A stretch of DNA of 10,977 nt from NCBI GenBank assembly GCA_946479895.1, contig CAMLHT010000118.1, positions 1 through 10,977 of the forward strand. Direction: 5' to 3'. Made by a program: the position numbers and the translations under genes. Source of the stretch: an uncultured Gemmatimonadota bacterium. Lineage in GTDB: Bacteria > Gemmatimonadota > Gemmatimonadetes > Gemmatimonadales > Gemmatimonadaceae. Positions within the stretch are counted from its first letter, which is position 1. Each line of letters opens with the position of its first letter. Below the pieces are notes generated by a model. The model ran no database searches, had not been told where the DNA came from, and saw only the letters and a program-made list of their open reading frames with translations. Below, in pieces: positions 1 through 5,083 of this stretch.

Positions 1-1701
1 TTCTCGGGGACGATCGACAACATCGGCTACAGCATGGTCGCCGACGTGTACCTCCCGGCGCTGACCGCAGCCGTGAAGCGCTACGACAGCACGGGCGTGA
101 TGCCGCTCTATATGATCATGCTCGACCAGTACTTCTACGAGCCGAACGACGGCCGGCTGTGGATGACGATCCTCGAGAACCCGCTGGAGGCGTCGATGTC
201 CACCGTGCGCGAGGATCCGGAGCGCGAGCGGCACCTGCTCGAGCGGCAACGCGAGCTCCGTGACGCCGTCGGGCGCTCGACGCGGCTCCAGGCGGAGAAG
301 GCGCGCGGACTCGACCCGAAGGACGTCGTGAAGGTGCACGTCAACATCACGTTCCCGTCCGATTTCTCGTTCCGCAGCAGCCGGATCATCCCGCCGATCC
401 CGTTCGCGCCTGACAACCTCATGCGCGACCACCGGAAGATCGTCTTCTACGACGTCAACGAGTCCGATCCGTATCGCGGCGCGATGATCCTGATGGGCGT
501 CGGGATCGGCGAGCATTACGCCAGCCCGACGTGGGAGGATCGCGGCTACCGCATTCGCGGGCCGGCGACGCTCGAGGCACGCCGCGCGCTGCGGCGGACG
601 CTCCAGCGCAACGGTTTGCCCGACGACAAGATCCCCCTGCCGCTTCGCGCGACCGCCATGCAGGCGGCGGAGCAGCGCGCGGACCGCGGGGACTACGTCG
701 GTCGCGCATTACAGGTGCACAACGCCCCGGGGTTCGGTCCGAAGGAATCCTCCATCGGCCGCGCGGCGCTGTACAACCTCGCCTCTCCGGGGAGCACGAT
801 CATCGCGCCCGACCCGCTCTGGCTGAGCGAGACATGGGCGGGCATGCTCGCCGCGGCCGCCGCGCGCGGCAGCAAGGTGGTGATCATCGCCCCTGCCGTC
901 GCCAACGCGCCGAGCCCGCAGGCTCCGCTCATGGCGCAGGCGCACGAGGTGGTCGCGAGGCTCCTCGAGCTCCAGAGGGCGATCATCGCGCAGTCGTCGA
1001 GCAACGACGGCGAGCTGCACGTCGGCCTCTACGCGGCGCAGGCCCAGGTGAACGATGCCGCCGGCCGCGCCCGCGAGGTCCGTGAGGGTCTCCAGCGGGC
1101 ACCCTGGATCCGGTCCATCATCCCCTTCGACTCGGCGTCGCTCGCCGCGCTGGAGAACGTGACGAACGACGCCGCGGCCAGCGGGCAGAACGCGACGCGG
1201 CTCGCCCGCGACGAGGAGTACCGCCTGCCGCAACTGCACCAGAAGACGCAGCTCATCGCCCTGCCCGGTGCCATGGCGGCGCTGGTCCGGCTGCCCGGGT
1301 GGCGCGACGCGCTGGCCCAGTCCATCCGCGGTCAGGCGCAGCAGACGGCGAAGTTCACGGAGCAGCTCTCGTATACCACGCCGGACGTGGACACGGCGGC
1401 GATGCGGCGGAACGACGCGCTGCTCACGTCGTTCGAGCAGAGCCGGCCCGAGTCCGAGCGTTCACGCGTGAGCTTCTACTTCAGCGTCGGGACCCAGAAC
1501 CAGGATCCGCGCGGGCTGGCCTCGGACGGCGAGGCGAGCGTGATCGTCTCCGGGTTCCACGCGGCGGCGGGCGTGGTGGACCTGTACAACGTGATGGCGC
1601 GGAGCCGGTGGATCACCACGCAGGCGGAGCTGGATCAGTACATCCCACCGCCATCGGGGTTCATGCGATGGCTGCTGCGGTGGATCAAGGCAACGCTCTG
1701 A
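1..1701 (+). CDS. Phospholipase D superfamily protein, 5'-truncated by window edge
   Basis: The frame is open from base 1, so the true start lies outside the window; the first visible Met is at base 34 and residues are counted from it. A complete HxKx4D motif is seen at H133/K135/D140 (within MRDHRKIVFYDV), followed by a GxGxGxxY segment at 155-162, as in the first half of two-HKD enzymes. A second-half motif HQKTQLIA begins at H402 with K404 but has Ala409 where Asp is expected. A GTQNQDPRG segment at 486-494 matches the GSxNxDxR motif that follows HKD2 in this superfamily, but lies about 84 residues after the second His instead of about 15. Members cleave or transfer phosphodiesters, mostly phospholipids, through a covalent phosphohistidine. 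An amphipathic Trp/Arg-rich C-terminus (RWLLRWIK) could touch membrane. Substrate is unknown. The gene ends in TGA before a GC-rich hairpin and a convergent neighbour. Confidence 0.75.
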   Translation, partial: FSGTIDNIGYSMVADVYLPALTAAVKRYDSTGVMPLYMIMLDQYFYEPNDGRLWMTILENPLEASMSTVREDPERERHLLERQRELRDAVGRSTRLQAEKARGLDPKDVVKVHVNITFPSDFSFRSSRIIPPIPFAPDNLMRDHRKIVFYDVNESDPYRGAMILMGVGIGEHYASPTWEDRGYRIRGPATLEARRALRRTLQRNGLPDDKIPLPLRATAMQAAEQRADRGDYVGRALQVHNAPGFGPKESSIGRAALYNLASPGSTIIAPDPLWLSETWAGMLAAAAARGSKVVIIAPAVANAPSPQAPLMAQAHEVVARLLELQRAIIAQSSSNDGELHVGLYAAQAQVNDAAGRAREVREGLQRAPWIRSIIPFDSASLAALENVTNDAAASGQNATRLARDEEYRLPQLHQKTQLIALPGAMAALVRLPGWRDALAQSIRGQAQQTAKFTEQLSYTTPDVDTAAMRRNDALLTSFEQSRPESERSRVSFYFSVGTQNQDPRGLASDGEASVIVSGFHAAAGVVDLYNVMARSRWITTQAELDQYIPPPSGFMRWLLRWIKATL

Positions 1702-1711
1702 CGTGACCGGG

Positions 1712-1736
1712 GAGCCGGGCGCTCGCCGCTCGGCTC
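1712..1736 (+). terminator. GC-rich hairpin after the PLD gene
   Basis: A 10-bp stem, GAGCCGGGCG paired with CGCTCGGCTC with one G-T wobble, and a 5-nt loop lies 11 nt after the PLD stop codon. Only a short GCTTC follows, with no real U-tract, so intrinsic termination is plausible rather than clear. It sits between two convergent genes and could serve either. Confidence 0.4.
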
Positions 1737-1785
1737 GCTTCAGCGCCCGCGTCGTCGCGCGTGCGCTGGCTCCGGGGTCCGATCC

Positions 1786-2178
1786 CTACGCGCTGGCCGG
1801 GTGGGCGTCCGTATGCGTCCTCAGCCAGAACTCGGCCTCCTCGGGATCCCGGAAGACCGCCATCCGCAGGCCCGCGGTATCCACCAGCGAGGCGAGAAAC
1901 CGGCCGAGGGCGTAGTGCTTGTCGTTGGAGACGATGAAGGCCGTTCCGCAGCGGAAGGCGGCCCGCAGGCGGATGAACTCGAAGGCCATGTCCTTGAGCT
2001 CGAGGACGCTCGGGAAGTAGTCCATCTCCCTGACGTCCACCAGGCACCCGCACTGATTGTGCGCCAGGTCGCCGGCGACGGCCCGGATGGTGTGGATCGC
2101 CTCGTCGAGGGTGACTACACCAACGCCGCGCACATCAGCGAAATTCCGCTGCGGATCCATGGTGTATGTCAGTGGCAT
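1786..2178 (-). CDS. STAS/SpoIIAA-like single-domain protein
   Basis: A 130-aa soluble protein with no signal or membrane segment. The order of an opening strand (LTYTMDPQRN), a central LVDVREMDYFP strand-loop, AFIVSN with a G-R-F-L-x-x-L helix, and a closing RMAVFRDPEEAEFWL resembles STAS/SpoIIAA-like folds of the type ending in F-R-D-x-x-E-A-x-x-W-L. That family binds ligands or partner proteins in regulation, but no kinase, phosphatase or transporter partner is seen nearby. I chose the ATG at 2176-2178 because a GCGAGGA Shine-Dalgarno-like sequence lies about 9 nt upstream; a GTG at 2211 would add 11 residues but has no such site. It is convergent with the PLD gene and divergent from the exported protein gene. 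Function unknown; a response-regulator-like single domain is the main alternative. Confidence 0.7.
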   Translation of the reverse strand: MPLTYTMDPQRNFADVRGVGVVTLDEAIHTIRAVAGDLAHNQCGCLVDVREMDYFPSVLELKDMAFEFIRLRAAFRCGTAFIVSNDKHYALGRFLASLVDTAGLRMAVFRDPEEAEFWLRTHTDAHPASA

Positions 2179-2219
2179 CGTCCGGCATCCTCGCCCGTGT
2201 TCTTCACTCACGACTACTC

Positions 2220-2912
2220 ATGAAAATAGCAACATCGGTGTTGGTGGTCGCGTTGATCGCGGCGAGCGGGCAATCGTCGGGCCATCCGTTCGACGCGAGC
2301 CGGATTGTCCCGGGCATCGACTCGTTCGCGATCGTGATGCCCGTCACAGGACGGACGGCCGGCCACGTCGTGCAGACCATCGCGCGCGACGGTGGAAACA
2401 TCCGTATCGCCGTGGACTACGACCTCGGCCCTGCGGTGCAGCGGGTGGAGATGATGATGAATGGCAGCACGCTGGCGCCGATCGCCCACTGGGAAGGGCT
2501 GACGCGTCGCGGCCGCGGCGACACGCGCGGCGAAGTGCATTTCACGAATGGTCGGGCGAAGGGTGCGTACATCCTGTCGCGAGGGGTGATCGACATCCCC
2601 ATCGACACGGGGATCGTGGACGACGACGCATCGACGGCGCTACTCGCGGCGCTGCCGCTCGACACGGGACGCGCCTTCACGTTCCGCACGTTCGCGAGCC
2701 CGGGGCAGGTCGAGATCACGCGCGCCACGGTGGGCGGCATCGACACGGTGAGCGTTCCTGCCGGACGATTCGAGGTTTATCGGGTGAATGTGATGGCCCG
2801 GGACACGTCCACCGTGTTCATCTCGAGGGCGGCGCCGTACCGGGTCGTGCTCGTGAGACTGGCCGACGGGTCGCAGGAGATGAGACTGATCAACCGAACC
2901 GGGTCACGGTAA
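2220..2912 (+). CDS. Exported protein, DUF3108-like
   Basis: A 230-aa protein starting with MKIATS and a hydrophobic VLVVALIAAS stretch, a Sec signal peptide probably cleaved around residues 19-23 before HPFD. This signal decides the ATG at 2220 over an in-frame ATG at 2166 that would bury it. The mature part is beta-rich with no cysteines. The VSVPAGRFEVYRVNV segment (about residues 177-191), followed by alternating strands ending SQEMRLINR, is the pattern of DUF3108 and related periplasmic beta-sheet proteins (v-PAG-F-x-x-Y/W-x-v). No catalytic motif is visible. No Shine-Dalgarno precedes the start, and only 41 bp separate it from the divergent STAS-like gene. Its TAA overlaps the stop region of the convergent GxxExxY gene by 9 bp. 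The role is unknown; the DUF3108 assignment is tentative. Confidence 0.7.
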   Translation: MKIATSVLVVALIAASGQSSGHPFDASRIVPGIDSFAIVMPVTGRTAGHVVQTIARDGGNIRIAVDYDLGPAVQRVEMMMNGSTLAPIAHWEGLTRRGRGDTRGEVHFTNGRAKGAYILSRGVIDIPIDTGIVDDDASTALLAALPLDTGRAFTFRTFASPGQVEITRATVGGIDTVSVPAGRFEVYRVNVMARDTSTVFISRAAPYRVVLVRLADGSQEMRLINRTGSR

Positions 2913-3371
2913 GGCGTCCGCAACAGCGTCGTCAGGGGGGACACGCGGATCAGGCGGATCCGGCGAATCGCCGCGGATTGGAGCCGGCCTGGTGGAGATG
3001 ATCCGGTGGAACTTCGCTTCCGGACCGAAATGCAGGAGCAGTCCCAGCTCCAGACCGGTGCCCCGCAGGTAGCTGAGGAGCTGGCGGTGAGCGGCGTGAG
3101 CCAGGTCGTGGGTCGATTTCACCTCGATCACGACCTTTTCATCGACGATCATGTCGAGCCGCTGGACGCCGATGATGTCTCCCTGGAACCATACGTGCGC
3201 CATCACCTCCCGCTCGACGGTGTGGCCGCGCTTCCGAAGCAGCCGCGCCATCGCTTCTGTGTAAATGGCCTCGAGGAATCCGTATCGCAGCTCGTTGTAC
3301 GCCTCGTAGAACGCCGAGATGATGGACCCGGTCAATTCCCTGTGGAGCAGCTCGATCCTGGTTTCGGTCAT
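2904..3371 (-). CDS. GxxExxY family protein, predicted PD-(D/E)XK-like nuclease
   Basis: A 155-aa protein. The name-giving motif is G31-F-L-E34-A-I-Y37. It is followed by D73 in RLDMIVD and E83-V-K85 in VVIEVKS, the D-x9-E-x-K arrangement of PD-(D/E)XK nuclease-like folds, and then QLLSYLRGTGLELGLLLHFG, the conserved family tail. Family members are usually about 125-130 aa; here conserved sequence ends near RIIS (about residue 126) and a Pro/Asp-rich tail follows, residues about 132-143 of which are encoded by a flanking inverted repeat. The ATG at 3371 has AAGGGTGA just upstream and begins conserved sequence; the frame is open to 3476 but that extension runs through the other repeat arm. The gene opposes both neighbours and overlaps the upstream exported-protein gene tail-to-tail. 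Biological role of the family is not established. Confidence 0.85.
   Translation of the reverse strand: MTETRIELLHRELTGSIISAFYEAYNELRYGFLEAIYTEAMARLLRKRGHTVEREVMAHVWFQGDIIGVQRLDMIVDEKVVIEVKSTHDLAHAAHRQLLSYLRGTGLELGLLLHFGPEAKFHRIISTRPAPIRGDSPDPPDPRVPPDDAVADALP
2933..2976 (+). repeat. Left arm of inverted repeat flanking the GxxExxY gene
   Basis: Hand alignment with the reverse complement of 3393-3436 gives 36 of 44 identical bases, and 30 of 35 in the core 2942-2976. The core is modular with a 9-bp step: GCGGATCAG, GCGGATCCG, GCGAATCGC. It lies inside the 3' end of the GxxExxY coding region and encodes the SPDPPDPRVPP tail. Confidence 0.8.
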
Positions 3372-3392
3372 GGTCACCCTTGGGCAGTTGGC

Positions 3393-3436
3393 CCGCGAAG
3401 ATTCGCCGGACCCGCTGGATCCGCGTGACCATCCTG
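3393..3436 (-). repeat. Right arm of inverted repeat flanking the GxxExxY gene
   Basis: On the minus strand this reads GCGGATCCA, GCGGGTCCG, GCGAATCTT in the same 9-bp step as the left arm, with 36/44 identity to it. It begins 22 bp upstream of the GxxExxY start codon, so the two arms bracket the conserved part of the gene at a distance of 416 bp. No convincing target-site duplication is visible outside the arms. Confidence 0.8.
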
Positions 3437-3513
3437 TTTCCTTCCGTACCCCCGGAGCGCGGATTGCGCTGGCCATCGCGGACGATCCAACGCTGGTGAT
3501 CCGCCCGTCCGTA

Positions 3514-3543
3514 TTGGATGCATCCTCTCCGGATGACTAGAAT
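3514..3543 (+). promoter_or_regulatory. Candidate sigma70-type promoter for MoxR, possibly leaderless
   Basis: TTGGAT (3514-3519) and TAGAAT (3538-3543, five of six matches to TATAAT) are separated by 18 bp. The expected start of transcription, about 7 nt after the -10 box, falls on or next to the GTG start codon at 3550. The absence of a Shine-Dalgarno sequence fits a leaderless message. A perfect palindrome GGATGCATCC (3516-3525) overlaps the -35 element and could be an operator. Prediction only. Confidence 0.4.
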
Positions 3544-3549
3544 CCCATC

Positions 3550-4563
3550 GTGACTTCCACACACGCGCCGGCGCCTGACAGGCTCTCGACATCGTCCTTC
3601 CCGGAGGCCGCCTCCCTCGCCACCCGGCTCTCGGCCGAGGTGGAAAAGGTGATCCTTGGCCAGCCGCAGGTCGTCCGCGAAGTACTCATCTGCCTCTTCG
3701 CCGGCGGGCATTGCCTGCTCCGCGGCGTGCCGGGGCTCGCGAAGACGCTCCTGATCAAGACGCTCGCCGATTCGGTCCAGCTCCGGTTCAACCGCATCCA
3801 GTTCACGCCCGACCTGATGCCCTCCGACATCCTCGGCACCGAGGTGATCGAGGAGGACGTGGCCACCGGGAAGCGCAGCGTGCGGTTCATCCCGGGGCCG
3901 ATCTTCGCCAACATCATCCTCGCCGACGAGATCAACCGGACGCCGCCCCGCACCCAGGCGGCCCTGCTCGAGGCGATGCAGGAGTACCAGGTGACGGTCG
4001 GCGGCGTGCGCTACCCGCTCGACCGCCCGCTCTTCGTGCTCGCGACGGAGAACCCGATCGAGCAGGAAGGCACGCATCCCCTGCCCGAGGCGCAGCTCGA
4101 CCGGTTCATGCTCAACGTGGTCATCCACTATCCGCGCGTGGAGGACGAGCGGCGGATCCTGGCCGAGACGACGACGGGGCGCGATGCGGTGGTGAGCAAG
4201 GTGGCCGACGGGGCGCAGCTCGAGGCCGCTCGGATGCTCGTGCGCGACCTGCCGGCCGCGTCGAACGTGGTGGACTACGCGCTGCGAATCATCCGCGCCA
4301 CCCGGCCCGCCGACGACTCGGCGCCGGCGGCAGTGAAGGACTGGGTCCGCTGGGGCGCCGGCCCGCGCGCCGGCCAGGCCCTCATCCTCGGCGCCAAGGC
4401 CGCAGCGCTGCTCGACGGTCGCGCGGTGCCGTCACCGGAGGACGTGCGGAGCGTCGCCCTGCCGGTGCTGCGGCATCGGGTGCTCGTCAACTTCCAGGCG
4501 GAAGCGGACGGGATCGATGCGGACCAGGTGATCGGCAGGCTGCTGGAGACGGTGAGGATCTAG
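3550..4563 (+). CDS. MoxR-family AAA+ ATPase
   Basis: A 337-aa protein of normal MoxR length. Walker A is GVPGLAKT at residues 59-66 (Lys65), Walker B is IILADEINR with D126/E127, sensor 1 is ATENP with N168, and LDRF carries the arginine-finger candidate R185. A C-terminal helical lid includes VRWGAGPRAGQALILGAKA, typical of MoxR. These cytosolic ATPases act as chaperone-like remodellers together with DUF58 and vWA-domain proteins. The start is GTG at 3550: an in-frame TAG at 3538-3540 rules out any longer form, and a candidate promoter places transcription start at this codon. The usual downstream partners (DUF58, BatA-like) are present but begin 3.9 kb away, beyond a block of opposite-strand genes. 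The TAG stop abuts a hairpin shared with the convergent lipoprotein gene. Confidence 0.95.
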   Translation: MTSTHAPAPDRLSTSSFPEAASLATRLSAEVEKVILGQPQVVREVLICLFAGGHCLLRGVPGLAKTLLIKTLADSVQLRFNRIQFTPDLMPSDILGTEVIEEDVATGKRSVRFIPGPIFANIILADEINRTPPRTQAALLEAMQEYQVTVGGVRYPLDRPLFVLATENPIEQEGTHPLPEAQLDRFMLNVVIHYPRVEDERRILAETTTGRDAVVSKVADGAQLEAARMLVRDLPAASNVVDYALRIIRATRPADDSAPAAVKDWVRWGAGPRAGQALILGAKAAALLDGRAVPSPEDVRSVALPVLRHRVLVNFQAEADGIDADQVIGRLLETVRI

Positions 4564-4584
4564 CCCGCTCTCATCCCGAGCGGG
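4564..4584. terminator. Shared hairpin between convergent MoxR and lipoprotein genes
   Basis: A perfect 7-bp stem, CCCGCTC with GAGCGGG, and a 7-nt loop starts at the base after the MoxR stop and ends just before the opposite gene's TAA. On the + strand it is followed by TTT and then A. It fills essentially the whole 22-bp intergenic gap, so it is a good candidate for a compact bidirectional terminator, though the U-tracts are weak. Confidence 0.6.
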
Positions 4585-4585
4585 T

Positions 4586-5083
4586 TTACGGCCGCGCGAT
4601 CACCCCGTACGACGGGGTCTGGCCCGGCACCGGCTTCGTGATCCACACTCTCGCGCCGTTCATGCCGAGCAGCTCCCGCGGCGCATCGGTGATCTCGCGG
4701 CGCGACCCCGAGCTCGCCCGCAGGTAGGCCTTCCCGGCGTCGACGACGACGATCCCGTCGTCGACCGCGACGCCGTTCGCCCGGCGGACCTCGAACGCGT
4801 CGACGCTGAAGCCGTCCACCTGCCGGCGCCCGGAGACCCATACTTCGGTCCCGTTCACCGAGCGCATGATGGGCGCGAACGGCCCCACGATACGCAGCGA
4901 CTGGCCCCCGGCCGACGGGCGGATGCTCATCCACGTCGCCGGATCGGCACCGACTTCGGCGACGACGCCCGTCAGGGTGTCGACGGCAGCGGCGGAGCTC
5001 GCGCCGGCGCCGGAGTTCGACTGCGCGGGCGCGCAGGCGACGACCGCCGCGACGCAGAGGGATGACGCGATGATGTGTCTCAT
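4586..5083 (-). CDS. Small lipoprotein coupled to the metallopeptidase gene
   Basis: A 165-aa protein beginning MRHIIASSLCVAAVVAC, a lipoprotein signal with lipobox VVAC and lipidation candidate Cys17, followed by a small-residue linker (SNSGAGASSAAA). The mature part has two similar beta-rich segments, about residues 37-100 (GVVAEVG ... SLRIVGPF ... TEVWVSGRR) and 110-165 (GIVVVDAG ... ARVWITKP ... YGVIARP), consistent with OB-like small barrels. No catalytic motif is seen. The ATG overlaps the stop of the upstream peptidase gene in an ATGA arrangement, so translation is probably coupled and the two proteins likely act together at the envelope. I chose this start because the signal peptide begins here; a longer frame exists, to 5419, but it runs antiphase through the peptidase gene. 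Function unknown; a peptidase partner, inhibitor or folding factor is an inference from context. Confidence 0.8.
   Translation of the reverse strand: MRHIIASSLCVAAVVACAPAQSNSGAGASSAAAVDTLTGVVAEVGADPATWMSIRPSAGGQSLRIVGPFAPIMRSVNGTEVWVSGRRQVDGFSVDAFEVRRANGVAVDDGIVVVDAGKAYLRASSGSRREITDAPRELLGMNGARVWITKPVPGQTPSYGVIARP

Noticed and set aside
2939..2980. Short 9-bp tandem units considered as CRISPR or minisatellite
   Set aside because: Only three to four imperfect contiguous units and no spacers; better read as internal modularity of the inverted repeat.
2057..3001. Plus-strand open frame of about 314 codons overlapping the exported protein gene
   Set aside because: Out of frame with the signal-peptide protein; Arg/His/Gly-rich shadow.
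3139..4128. Minus-strand open frame of about 329 codons spanning GxxExxY and MoxR
   Set aside because: It overlaps two supported genes in other frames and shows no domain.
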